Positions 28,123 to 36,481 of a stretch of DNA of 64,000 bases are shown piece after piece; the first letter of the stretch is position 1; each line of letters begins with the position of its first letter. The translations under genes and the position numbers were made by a program. The stretch covers positions 62,001-126,000 of the forward strand of contig JAMLIT010000002.1 of NCBI GenBank assembly GCA_023954035.1, given 5' to 3'. Under the pieces are notes generated by a model. That model made no database searches, had not been told where the DNA came from, and was given only the letters and a program-made list of their open reading frames with translations. This stretch comes from Burkholderiaceae bacterium. GTDB taxonomy: Bacteria; Pseudomonadota; Gammaproteobacteria; Burkholderiales; Burkholderiaceae_C.

Positions 28123-29040
28123 TCAGAGTTCTTCGGCAGGTGGCGCCGCCACGGTCCGTGCGCGCAGCACGGTGGCGAGAATGCCGCTGGCAATGATGAG
28201 CCCCATGCCCAGCCAGCCCAGCGGCGGGATCACGTCGCCAAATAGCAGCAGGCCGTAGAGCGCGCCAAACACGATTCCAGAATACTGCAGGTTGGCCACC
28301 ACCAGCGTGGCGCGCGGGTTGTGGGCGCTGGCGTAGGCCAGCGTCATGCACAACTGGCCGCCCGCCGCCAGCACGCCCAGCGGCAGCAGCCACAGCGCCG
28401 GCCAGCCGGGCCAGGGCGAGTAGCCGGTGGCCAGCACCACGGCGCCGCCCGCCACCACCGAGCCCACGGCAAAGTAGAACACCGTGCGCGATTCCGGTTC
28501 CCCCAGGCGCGAGAGCGCCACCACCTGCATGTAGGCCAGCGCTGCGCACATGCCAGAGAGCAGGCCCACGATGCCGCCCAGCGCCTGTTCGGGCCCCTGG
28601 CCGATGCTGGGGCGCAGCAGCAATACCACTCCAGCGAAGCCCGCCGCCACGGTCAAGAGCAGGGGCGTGTGCATTTCCGGGCGCGGGGACTGTGCCGAGG
28701 GGCGCCAGGCCATCAGCGAGCCGCCCACCAGGAAGGCGGCGATCCAGACGCTGCTCATGTAGTTGAGCGTGACGGCCGTGGCCAGCGGCAAATGGGCAAT
28801 GGCAAAGAACCAGCCGCCCAGCGACGTGACCCCAACGAGCGAGCGCCAGGCGTGCATGCGCGGGTAGCGTGTGGCCAGCGTGACGCCGCGCGAGCGCGCC
28901 AGCCAGGCCATCAGCCCCATGCCGATCAGGCCGCGGTAGAACACCAATTCGGCCGAGGTGAAATACGCTGAGGCGTACTTCACACACACGCTCATGCTGG
29001 CAAACAGCAGGGCAGCAAGCACCATCCAGAGAGCTTTCAT
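28123..29040 (-). CDS. DMT superfamily (EamA) transporter
   Basis: A 305-residue protein with ten predicted membrane helices in two EamA halves. It begins MKALWMVLAALLFASMSVCV and contains the conserved FYRGLIGMGLMAWLARSRG after helix 2. The second half ends VIPPLGWLGMGLIIASGIL. The substrate cannot be inferred. It is separated from the Rieske oxygenase gene by a dispersed repeat and may be cotranscribed with sseA. Confidence 0.88.
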   Translation of the reverse strand: MKALWMVLAALLFASMSVCVKYASAYFTSAELVFYRGLIGMGLMAWLARSRGVTLATRYPRMHAWRSLVGVTSLGGWFFAIAHLPLATAVTLNYMSSVWIAAFLVGGSLMAWRPSAQSPRPEMHTPLLLTVAAGFAGVVLLLRPSIGQGPEQALGGIVGLLSGMCAALAYMQVVALSRLGEPESRTVFYFAVGSVVAGGAVVLATGYSPWPGWPALWLLPLGVLAAGGQLCMTLAYASAHNPRATLVVANLQYSGIVFGALYGLLLFGDVIPPLGWLGMGLIIASGILATVLRARTVAAPPAEEL

Positions 29041-29052
29041 GGCGCCAAGAAT

Positions 29053-29113
29053 ATAGGTGAAATGACGCTCTAGCGCTTATTCAGCGGGCGCCTATAGCTA
29101 TCCGAAAAAGAGC
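29053..29113 (+). repeat. Dispersed repeat, copy 8
   Basis: Forward orientation: AAATGACGCTCTAGCGCTTA, then CGGGCGCCTATAGCTATCCG. It lies in the gap between a DMT transporter gene and the Rieske oxygenase gene. Confidence 0.75.
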
Positions 29114-29145
29114 AAACGGGCTTGTTCGCCTTTGCATCGAGCCAC

Positions 29146-30276
29146 TCAGGGGGTGGTTTCCATGGCCTTGCGGTACCACTCGTGGAAATGCTGCATGCCG
29201 TCTTCCATGGGGCTCTGGTAGGGGCCGACTTCGTTGTCGCCGCGCAGGTACAAGGCCTTGCGGCCGGCGTCCATGCGCTCGCCGATTTCGTCGTCTTCCA
29301 GGCAGGTTTCCATGTAAGCGGCCTGCTGGGCTTCGACGAACTCGCGCTCGAAGGCAGTGATTTCTTCGGGGTAGAAGAATTCCACCATGTTCAGCGTCTT
29401 CTCGGGCCCGATGGGGTGCAGTGTCGAAACCGTGAGCACATGCGGGTACCACTCCACCATGATGTGCGGGTACAGCGTGAGCCAGATGGCCCCGTGCGTC
29501 GGCGCCTTGCCACCGCGGTAAGCCAGCAGTGCCTTGTGCCAGCGTTCGTACACCGGGCTGCCGGCACGCGCCAGAGCGTTGGCAACACCCACGGTCTGCA
29601 CCGAATGGTTGCGGCCGAACTCCCAGCGCAGGTCCTCGCAGGTGACAAAGCTGCCCAGGCCGGGATGGAAAGGGCCGACGTGGTAGTCCTCCAGATAGAC
29701 CTCGATGAAGGTCTTCCAGTTGTAATTGCATTCGTGCAGTTCCACCCGGTCGAGGCTGAAGCCGGTGAAATCGAGGTCGGCACGCGGGCCCAGCTCGGCC
29801 AGGTCGGCCGCCACGTCGTAGCCGTTGTCTTCAAACAGGAGCCCGTTCCACTCGCGCAGCGGGTAGTTCTTGAGGTTGAGGCAGGGGTCGTGCTTGAAAT
29901 GCGGCGCGCCCAGCAGCTCGCCCTGGGGGCTGTAGGTCCAGCGGTGCACCGGGCAGACGATGTTGCCCCCGGCACTGCCCTTGGCGTGCTCCTGCAAACT
30001 GCCGCGCCCGCCCAGCATGATGGCCTGGCGGTGGCGGCAGACGTTGGAAATGAGTTCCACCTGGCCGCCGGGCGCGCGCACCAGGGCGCGGCCCTGGTCT
30101 TCCTGCGCCAGCGCGTGGTAATCGCCTGGCTGGGGCACGCTGAGCGCGTGGCCCACGTAGCGCGGGCCGCGCTGGAACAGCGCCACCATTTCGCGTTCGA
30201 AGAGCGCTGGGTCGAAGTAGCTGGAAACCGGAAGTTGGCTCGTGGCCGGCTGCAGTCGAAGACTTAAATCAGACAT
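29146..30276 (-). CDS. Rieske-type aromatic-ring-hydroxylating/demethylating oxygenase, alpha subunit
   Basis: A 376-residue non-heme iron oxygenase. The Rieske [2Fe-2S] ligands are C80-R-H82 and C108-P-V-H111. The spacer between H82 and C108 is 25 residues, longer than the usual 15-17, because of an insert around GGRGSLQEHAKGSAGG. The mononuclear iron site is seen in EVYLEDYHVGPFHPGL (H199, H204). Family members hydroxylate aromatic rings or demethylate quaternary amines. No reductase or ferredoxin gene is nearby, so electrons must come from elsewhere. The upstream region holds an isolated intrinsic terminator and a TATAAT box. Confidence 0.88.
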   Translation of the reverse strand: MSDLSLRLQPATSQLPVSSYFDPALFEREMVALFQRGPRYVGHALSVPQPGDYHALAQEDQGRALVRAPGGQVELISNVCRHRQAIMLGGRGSLQEHAKGSAGGNIVCPVHRWTYSPQGELLGAPHFKHDPCLNLKNYPLREWNGLLFEDNGYDVAADLAELGPRADLDFTGFSLDRVELHECNYNWKTFIEVYLEDYHVGPFHPGLGSFVTCEDLRWEFGRNHSVQTVGVANALARAGSPVYERWHKALLAYRGGKAPTHGAIWLTLYPHIMVEWYPHVLTVSTLHPIGPEKTLNMVEFFYPEEITAFEREFVEAQQAAYMETCLEDDEIGERMDAGRKALYLRGDNEVGPYQSPMEDGMQHFHEWYRKAMETTP

Positions 30277-30344
30277 GGGTGACCTGACCTAAAGACTCCC
30301 CACAGGGAGGAACAGGAATCGGCCCTCGGGGGCGACGGGCCGGG

Positions 30345-30372
30345 CAAAAAAATAAACCGGCAGGACGCCGGT
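30345..30372 (-). terminator. Orphan intrinsic terminator in the leader of the Rieske gene
   Basis: Read leftward: the stem ACCGGC/GCCGGT around a 5-base loop is followed by TTATTTTTTT. It points toward the Rieske gene and has no gene behind it, because the upstream gene xseB runs the other way. Confidence 0.55.
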
Positions 30373-30388
30373 CGGATGAGTGAATGGG

Positions 30389-30394
30389 ATTATA
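30389..30394 (-). promoter_or_regulatory. Possible -10 element (TATAAT) for the Rieske gene
   Basis: A consensus TATAAT on the minus strand in GC-rich surroundings. No good -35 lies at 16-18 bases. A start near 30382 would put the terminator hairpin at the very 5' end of the message. Confidence 0.3.
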
Positions 30395-30533
30395 GGCGGT
30401 GGGGTTATTGCGGCGCATCGCAATGCCCGCGGCCGCTGCGCGTGTATTCAGAACGGGCACAGTGCCAGGTGCCGCCGATGGCACGCCCTAAAATCCTGCG
30501 CTTGCCCTTCCCGATTGCACTGCCCCCTTGCCC

Positions 30534-30761
30534 ATGGCCAAAACCCAAATCGCCGAACCCGCCAGCTACGAAAGCGCCCTGGAGGAGCTGGAGCAGTTGG
30601 TGGCGCGCATCGAATCCGGGCAGATGCCGCTGGAGCAGCTGCTCTCGGGCTACCAGCGCGGCGCCGCGCTGCTGGCCTACTGCCGCGCGCGCCTGGAAGC
30701 AGTGCAGGACCAGATCAAGGTGCTGGACGCCGGCCAGATCCAGCCCTGGACCGCGGAATGA
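30534..30761 (+). CDS. xseB: Exodeoxyribonuclease VII small subunit
   Basis: A 75-residue helical protein that forms the small subunit of exonuclease VII with XseA. The family pattern is complete: [20 protein letters not shown], then [20 protein letters not shown] and a short acidic end. ATG 30534 gives the usual length. Its stop overlaps the ispA start (ATGA). The xseB-ispA-dxs order is widespread in proteobacteria. Confidence 0.93.
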   Translation: MAKTQIAEPASYESALEELEQLVARIESGQMPLEQLLSGYQRGAALLAYCRARLEAVQDQIKVLDAGQIQPWTAE

Positions 30762-31711
30762 GCGGCGGCTTGCCTGAACAAGCGCTCGCCGACTGGAGCG
30801 CCGAGCAGCTCGCACGCACCGAGGCCGCGCTGTCCGAATGGGTGGGCGCGGGCGCGCCCAGGGACCTGGGCGCGGCGATGCGCTATGCGGTGCAGGGTGG
30901 CGGCAAACGCCTGCGGCCGCTGCTGGTGCTGGCGGCCCGCGAGGCCGTGGCTCAGGAGCGCCCCGGCGCCCATGGGGCCGGGGAGGCGGAGCCCCTGCGC
31001 GCCGCGCTGGACGAGGCGGCGCTTCGCGCCGCGTGCGCGGTCGAGCTGATCCATGCCTATTCCCTGGTCCACGACGATATGCCCTGCATGGACAACGACG
31101 TGCTGCGCCGCGGCAAACCCACGGTCCACGTGCGGTTTGGCCAGGCCGGCGCCCTGCTGGCGGGCGACGCGCTGCAGGCCCTGGCCTTCGAACTGCTGAC
31201 GCCCGAAGGCGGTGCCATCCCGGCGGCGGTGCAGGCGCAGCTGTGCCGACTGCTCGCGCGTGCTGCCGGCGCTGCGGGCATGGCCGGCGGCCAGGCGATC
31301 GACCTGGCCAGCGTGGGCCAGCACCTGGATGAAGCGCAGCTGCGCCACATGCACCAGCTCAAGACGGGAGCGCTTCTGCACGCCAGCGTCATGATGGGCG
31401 CCGCCTGCGGCGCGTCCGGGGGGGTGGCGCTTTCGGGTCTGGCCCGTTACGGCCAGGCGCTGGGGCTGGCATTCCAGGTTGTGGACGACATTCTGGACGT
31501 GACGCAGGATTCCGCCACCCTGGGCAAGACGGCGGGAAAGGACGCCGCGCACGCCAAGCCCACCTACGTCTCCGTGCTGGGGCTGGAGGCAGCGCGCCGA
31601 TGCGCGCAGAATCTGCACAGCGACGCGCTGGCCGGACTTGCGGCCTGCGGCCTGCGCCATACCGAGCGGCTCGCCGCGCTGGCAGACATGGTTCTGCTGC
31701 GCTCAAATTAG
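30758..31711 (+). CDS. ispA: Farnesyl diphosphate synthase (polyprenyl synthetase)
   Basis: A 317-residue all-helical prenyltransferase that builds C15 farnesyl diphosphate from IPP and DMAPP. The first Asp-rich motif is [18 protein letters not shown] near residue 105, and the second is [11 protein letters not shown] near 240. [13 protein letters not shown] near 45 binds IPP. An Ala/Glu-rich insert (about residues 70-90, [10 protein letters not shown]) is unusual but lies in a variable loop. It is translationally coupled to xseB and followed by dxs after a dispersed repeat. Confidence 0.94.
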   Translation: MSGGLPEQALADWSAEQLARTEAALSEWVGAGAPRDLGAAMRYAVQGGGKRLRPLLVLAAREAVAQERPGAHGAGEAEPLRAALDEAALRAACAVELIHAYSLVHDDMPCMDNDVLRRGKPTVHVRFGQAGALLAGDALQALAFELLTPEGGAIPAAVQAQLCRLLARAAGAAGMAGGQAIDLASVGQHLDEAQLRHMHQLKTGALLHASVMMGAACGASGGVALSGLARYGQALGLAFQVVDDILDVTQDSATLGKTAGKDAAHAKPTYVSVLGLEAARRCAQNLHSDALAGLAACGLRHTERLAALADMVLLRSN

Positions 31712-31774
31712 CAGTAAAAATGGCCTTTAGCGCTTACCGAATAAGCCATGACAGCTATTAAATCTATAGTATTG
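31711..31774 (+). repeat. Dispersed repeat, copy 9, filling the ispA-dxs gap
   Basis: Forward orientation: AAAATGGCCTTTAGCGCTTA, then GAATAAGCCATGACAGCTAT. It occupies the whole gap between the ispA stop and the dxs start, so it forms the local leader of dxs. Confidence 0.85.
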
Positions 31775-31775
31775 A

Positions 31776-33692
31776 ATGTCCACGAACGCCTACCCCTTGC
31801 TTGAGACCGTGAACGATCCGGCCGATCTGCGCCGTCTCTCGCGCCCGGAGCTCAAGCACCTGGCCGACGAGTTGCGCGCCTTCGTGCTCGACAGCGTCTC
31901 CAAAACCGGCGGCCACCTCAGTTCCAACCTGGGTACGGTGGAGCTGACGGTCGCGCTGCACTACGTGTTCGATACGCCGCGCGACCGCCTGGTCTGGGAC
32001 GTCGGCCACCAGACCTACCCGCACAAGATATTGACCGGCCGGCGCGGGCGCATGGGCACGCTGCGCCAGCTCGGCGGCCTGTCGGGCTTTCCGCAGCGCG
32101 CCGAAAGCGAGTACGACACCTTCGGCACCGCGCATTCGAGCACCAGCATTTCCGCCGCCCTGGGCATGGCGCTGGCGGCCAAGCAGCGCGGCGAGGAGCG
32201 CTACGCTGTCGCCATCATCGGCGACGGGGCGATGACGGCAGGCATGGCGTTCGAGGCGCTGAACAACGCGGGCGTCGCCGACTGCAACTTGCTCGTGATC
32301 CTCAACGACAACGACATGAGCATCAGTCCGCCGGTGGGGGCGCTCAACCGGTATCTGGCGCAGCTCATGAGCGGTCAGTTCTACGCCGCTGCCAAGAACG
32401 TCGGCAAGACAGTGCTGCGCCCGGTGCCGCCGCTGCTCGAACTGGCCAAGCGCATCGAGCAGCAGGCCAAGGGCATGGTGGTCCCAGCCACCTTGTTCGA
32501 AAAGTTCGGTTTCAACTACATCGGCCCGATCGACGGTCACGACCTCGATTCCCTCATCCCCACGCTGGAGAACATCAAGGAACTCAAGGGCCCGCAGTTT
32601 CTGCACGTCGTCACCAGGAAGGGCCAGGGCTACAAGCTGGCCGAGGCCGACCCGGTGGCCTACCATGGGCCGTCCCGCTTCGACCCGAAGATCGGTCTGG
32701 TCAAGCCCGCCACGCCACCGCGCCAGACATTCACGCAGGTGTTTGGGCAGTGGCTGTGCGACATGGCGGCGCACGACGAGCGCCTGGTCGGCATCACCCC
32801 CGCGATGCGCGAAGGCTCGGGCCTCGTGGAATTCGAGCGCCGCTTTCCCGAGCGCTACTACGACGTCGGCATTGCCGAGCAGCACGCGGTCACCTTCGCC
32901 GCCGGTCTGGCCTGCGAAGGGCTCAAACCCGTCGTCGCCATTTATTCCACCTTTTTGCAGCGCGCCTACGACCAGCTCATCCATGACGTGGCCTTGCAAA
33001 ACCTGCCGGTGGTGTTTGCGCTGGACCGCGCGGGCATCGTCGGCGCCGACGGGGCCACGCATGCCGGTGCCTACGACATCGCCTTTGTGCGCTGCATTCC
33101 CAACCTGGCCATGGCTTGCCCGGCCGATGAGCGCGAATGCCGGCAACTGCTTTGCACGGCGTTTGGCCAGGACCACCCGGTCGCCGTGCGCTACCCGCGG
33201 GGCAGCGGCGCAGGTGTCGCACCGCTGGAGGGTCTGGACGCACTGCCCTACGGCAAGGGCGAAATCCGACGCACGCGCAGCAGCGCGCTGCGCCCTGCCG
33301 GCCTGCCGCGCATCGCCATCCTGGCTTTTGGCACCCTGCTGTATCCGGCGCTAGAAGCCGCCGAGCTGCTGGACGCCACCGTGGCCAACATGCGCTGGGC
33401 CAAGCCCCTGGATACTGCCTTGCTCCTGCAGCTGGCAGCCGGTCACGACGCGCTGGTCACGGTGGAGGAAGGCTGCGTACAGGGCGGGGCGGGCAGCGCG
33501 GTGCTAGAAGCCCTGGCGGCCGCCGACGTGCAGTGCCCGGTCCTGCAGCTGGGCCTGCCCGACGTTTTCATCGAGCACGGCGACCCGGCCAAATTGCTGG
33601 CCATGCAGGGCCTTGATGCCACGGGCATTGCGGCCTCGGTGCGCGCGCGCTTCGGCGCTGCGGGCCGCTCGGTCGGCGAACGCGCCGCCTGA
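31776..33692 (+). CDS. dxs: 1-deoxy-D-xylulose-5-phosphate synthase
   Basis: A 638-residue thiamine-diphosphate enzyme that condenses pyruvate and glyceraldehyde-3-phosphate in the first step of the MEP isoprenoid pathway. Motifs are [17 protein letters not shown] near residue 70, the ThDP-binding [18 protein letters not shown] near 150, and the transketolase-type [15 protein letters not shown] near 365. Length and domain order are standard. The start ATG follows the dispersed repeat directly and no clear ribosome site is visible. It supplies precursors for ispA in the same operon. Confidence 0.96.
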   Translation: MSTNAYPLLETVNDPADLRRLSRPELKHLADELRAFVLDSVSKTGGHLSSNLGTVELTVALHYVFDTPRDRLVWDVGHQTYPHKILTGRRGRMGTLRQLGGLSGFPQRAESEYDTFGTAHSSTSISAALGMALAAKQRGEERYAVAIIGDGAMTAGMAFEALNNAGVADCNLLVILNDNDMSISPPVGALNRYLAQLMSGQFYAAAKNVGKTVLRPVPPLLELAKRIEQQAKGMVVPATLFEKFGFNYIGPIDGHDLDSLIPTLENIKELKGPQFLHVVTRKGQGYKLAEADPVAYHGPSRFDPKIGLVKPATPPRQTFTQVFGQWLCDMAAHDERLVGITPAMREGSGLVEFERRFPERYYDVGIAEQHAVTFAAGLACEGLKPVVAIYSTFLQRAYDQLIHDVALQNLPVVFALDRAGIVGADGATHAGAYDIAFVRCIPNLAMACPADERECRQLLCTAFGQDHPVAVRYPRGSGAGVAPLEGLDALPYGKGEIRRTRSSALRPAGLPRIAILAFGTLLYPALEAAELLDATVANMRWAKPLDTALLLQLAAGHDALVTVEEGCVQGGAGSAVLEALAAADVQCPVLQLGLPDVFIEHGDPAKLLAMQGLDATGIAASVRARFGAAGRSVGERAA

Positions 33693-33910
33693 GCCTGCCT
33701 TGCGGCCCGGGTGCGTTGTGCCGCATTGCACGCGGAGCTTGCAAAACCCTGAAGACATGGGCCTTGCGGACAGATTTCGCGGGAAAACCCGCAAGGGCTT
33801 GGGAAAACCGCTTTTTTAGAATGCCTGCGTGGCTGCTAAAGTGGCTGGGCCGCGCGGCAGAAATGCCCCGTGATCGGCACTTTTGCAACCCCGTATTTCA
33901 AGAGGTTTTC

Positions 33911-34993
33911 ATGGACCGTCGTTCACTCATCAAACAGGCCGGCATTGCCGGTGTATTGGCCGCAGGGGTTGCTCCTGCCGTTCATGCCCAGGAGACGGTG
34001 CGTTGGCGCCTGGCGTCGAGCTTTCCCAAGTCGCTCGACACCATTTTTGGCAGCGCCGAGATGTTCTCAAAAACGCTCAAGGCCTTGTCGGGCGGCAAGT
34101 TCGAATGCTCGGTGCATGCCGGTGGCGAACTGATGCCTCCGTTCGGTGTGGTCGATGCCCTGCAAAATGGCACGGTCGAGATGGCGCAGACGGCGCCGTA
34201 CTATTTCACCGGCAAGGATTCCATTTTTGCCTTTGGTTGCGCCGTGCCTTTTGGCCTGACCGCACGCCAGATGGACGCCTGGATGGAGCATGGCAACGGT
34301 CGCAAGCTCATGGATGCGTTCTACGCCAACTACAACATCAAGAGCCGCAGCGCGGGCAATACCGGCACGCAGATGGGTGGCTGGTACCGCAAGGAAATCA
34401 ACACGGTCGAGGACCTTAAGGGACTGAAGATGCGCATGGGCGGCGGGCTGTTTGGCGAAGCCATGCAGAAGCTGGGTGTCGTGTCGCAGAACATGCCCGC
34501 CGGCGAGGTCTATCAGGCGCTGGAAAAAGGCACCCTGGACGCCTGCGAATTCGTCGGCCCGTACGACGACGAAAAGCTGGGTTTCAACAAGGTCGCCCCC
34601 TACTACTACTACCCCGGCTGGTGGGAGGGCGGCGCCGAACTCGAGTTCTTCATCAACGCCAAGGCCTACGCGGCCCTGTCGCCCGAGTTCAAGGCCATGG
34701 TCGACGCGGCCACTGCCGTCGCCGCGCGCGACATGACGGCCAAGTACGACGCCTTCAACCCGATTGCGCTCAAAAAGCTGGTCGGCGCCAAGACGCAGCT
34801 CAAGGCGTTTTCCAAGGAACTCATGGACGCCGGCTTCAAGTCTTCCATGGAAGTGTTTGCCGAACACGAAGCCAAGTCGCCCGAGTTCAAGAAGATCCAT
34901 CAGGACATGCGCGCATTCCAGCGTGACCAGATCCTGTGGGGTCGCTTCTCGGAATATCGCTATGACAGCTATATGACCTCGGTCAAGCTGTAA
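33911..34993 (+). CDS. TRAP transporter solute-binding protein, TakP-like, Tat-exported (paralog 1)
   Basis: A 360-residue periplasmic binding protein. The N-terminus MDRRSLIKQAGIAGVLAAGV has a twin-arginine RRSLIK motif and hydrophobic stretch, cleaved after VHAQ, so export is by Tat. The family blocks WRLASSFPKSLDTIFG, NGTVEMAQTAPYYFTGK, GNTGTQMGGWYRKEI, LEKGTLDACEFVGPYDDEK and YYYYPGWWEGG match the TakP (2-oxo acid) group. It is followed by a close paralog and faces the dctMQ permease genes. ATG 33911 has GAGG upstream. Confidence 0.9.
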   Translation: MDRRSLIKQAGIAGVLAAGVAPAVHAQETVRWRLASSFPKSLDTIFGSAEMFSKTLKALSGGKFECSVHAGGELMPPFGVVDALQNGTVEMAQTAPYYFTGKDSIFAFGCAVPFGLTARQMDAWMEHGNGRKLMDAFYANYNIKSRSAGNTGTQMGGWYRKEINTVEDLKGLKMRMGGGLFGEAMQKLGVVSQNMPAGEVYQALEKGTLDACEFVGPYDDEKLGFNKVAPYYYYPGWWEGGAELEFFINAKAYAALSPEFKAMVDAATAVAARDMTAKYDAFNPIALKKLVGAKTQLKAFSKELMDAGFKSSMEVFAEHEAKSPEFKKIHQDMRAFQRDQILWGRFSEYRYDSYMTSVKL

Positions 34994-35046
34994 GCAGAGC
35001 CCTTCTTGTCGCGATCAGGCCTTGACCGGATTGATCGCCCCAGGCA

Positions 35047-35093
35047 GCCGAGTCCCGGGCCCACCTTGTGCGGGCCTGGCACCGGCTTTTTTT
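35047..35093 (+). terminator. Likely intrinsic terminator between the two TRAP binding-protein genes
   Basis: Nested stems GCCG/CGGC and GGCCC/GGGCC end directly in seven T. This suggests that the two paralogs are at least partly separate transcripts. Confidence 0.5.
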
Positions 35094-35144
35094 GGCACCG
35101 CATCTGCACCGCCAGCACCTCTTTTTCATCACAGGAGACTAGCA

Positions 35145-36224
35145 ATGGATCGTCGTTCCCTCATCAAAAATGCCGGCATCGCCGGGGTGCTCGCTGCGGG
35201 TGTCGCGCCGGCCGTGCATGCGCAGGCCGCCGTGCGCTGGCGTCTGGCCTCGAGCTTTCCGAAATCGCTGGACACCATTTTCGGTTCCGCCGAGGTGTTT
35301 TCCCACGCGGTCAAGGAGATGTCGGGTGGCAAGTTCGAGGTGTCTGTCCATGCCGCCGGTGAGCTGATGCCTGCCTTCGGCGTGGTCGATGGTGTGCAGA
35401 ACGGCACCGTGGAAATGGCGCACACCGCGCCCTATTATTTCTTTGGCAAGAACGAGGCCTTCGCCATCGGTGGAGCGATCCCCTTTGGCATGAACTCACG
35501 CCAGCTGACGGCATGGATGGTCGACGGCAACGGGCAGAAACTCATGCGCGAGTTCTATGCCCAGTACAACATCATCGATTTCATCGGCGGCAATACGGGT
35601 GCCCAGATGGGCGGCTGGTTCCGCAAGGAGATCAAATCGCCCGCCGACATCAAGGGCTTGAAATTTCGGGTCGGCGGTTTTGCCGGAAAGATCATCGAGC
35701 GCATGGGCGGCGTGCCGCAGAACATTCCTGGCGGAGAAATCTACCAGGCGCTGGAGAAGGGCACCATCGACGCGGCCGAATGGATCGGACCTTACGACGA
35801 CCAGAAGCTCGGCATCAACAAGGTGGCGCCGTTCTACTATTACCCCGGATGGTGGGAAGGCAGCCTGAATCTGTCGTTCTACATCAACGACAAGGCCTTC
35901 AACGGCCTGTCTGCGGAAAACAAGGCCATCGTCAAGGCAGCCGCCCACGAGGCACACGTGACCACCCAGGCGCGCTACGATGCGCGCAACCCGGGCGCCC
36001 TCAAGCAACTGGTCGGTGCGAAAACCAAGGTCGTGCCCTTCCCCTCGTCGGTCATGGACGCTTCGTTCAAGGCCACACAGGAGGTGTTTGCCGAACTCGA
36101 CGCCAAGAACCCCGACTGGAAGAAGATCCATGCCGACTACGTGAACTTCCAGCGCGATCAGGTGCTCTGGTTCCGTTTTGCCGAAGGCACTTTCGACAAC
36201 TTCATGCAACGCCAGAAGCTGTAA
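35145..36224 (+). CDS. TRAP transporter solute-binding protein, TakP-like, Tat-exported (paralog 2)
   Basis: A 359-residue paralog of the preceding gene with the same layout: the Tat signal MDRRSLIKNAGIAGVLAAGV, then WRLASSFPKSLDTIFG. It matches the family consensus better (GNTGAQMGGWFRKEI, LEKGTIDAAEWIGPYDDQK). Differences cluster in the central ligand lobe (MNSRQLTAWMVDGNG against LTARQMDAWMEHGNG), so the two may bind different 2-oxo or carboxylic acids. ATG 35145 is preceded by CAGGAG. A strong terminator follows the stop. Confidence 0.92.
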   Translation: MDRRSLIKNAGIAGVLAAGVAPAVHAQAAVRWRLASSFPKSLDTIFGSAEVFSHAVKEMSGGKFEVSVHAAGELMPAFGVVDGVQNGTVEMAHTAPYYFFGKNEAFAIGGAIPFGMNSRQLTAWMVDGNGQKLMREFYAQYNIIDFIGGNTGAQMGGWFRKEIKSPADIKGLKFRVGGFAGKIIERMGGVPQNIPGGEIYQALEKGTIDAAEWIGPYDDQKLGINKVAPFYYYPGWWEGSLNLSFYINDKAFNGLSAENKAIVKAAAHEAHVTTQARYDARNPGALKQLVGAKTKVVPFPSSVMDASFKATQEVFAELDAKNPDWKKIHADYVNFQRDQVLWFRFAEGTFDNFMQRQKL

Positions 36225-36243
36225 GCACTTTCACCCCATCAAG

Positions 36244-36267
36244 ATCCCGCCTGGTGCGGGATTTTTT
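36244..36267 (+). terminator. Intrinsic terminator of the TRAP binding-protein genes
   Basis: A 7-base stem, ATCCCGC/GCGGGAT, with a 5-base loop followed by TTTTTA, 20 bases after the stop codon. Confidence 0.85.
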
Positions 36268-36432
36268 ATGGGCGCGCGGCAGACGCTGTCGGCGGGCAGC
36301 GCCGGCTGCGACGCGTCCTCTGGCATTCGGCCGCGGTGGCCGGCACGCCACGTGCGTGTCCAGGTGCAGTGTTTGCAGAGCGTTGCCGTGGTGCCCGCCC
36401 GGCGCCTTGGGGGAGTGCACCGGCAAGCTGGC

Positions 36433-36459
36433 CAAAAAAAGCCCCGCGGGCGCGGGGCT
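36433..36459 (-). terminator. Intrinsic terminator of the dctQM operon
   Basis: Read leftward: a perfect 8-base stem AGCCCCGC/GCGGGGCT with a 4-base loop runs into seven T. It lies just past the dctM stop. Confidence 0.85.
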
Positions 36460-36481
36460 GGTCGTTCGGGGTACGCCGAGC

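Noticed and set aside
33779..33817. Terminator after dxs
   Set aside because: A small hairpin (GCGGG/CCCGC) and a T-run are present but not adjacent, and the bases just before the T-run do not form a stem.
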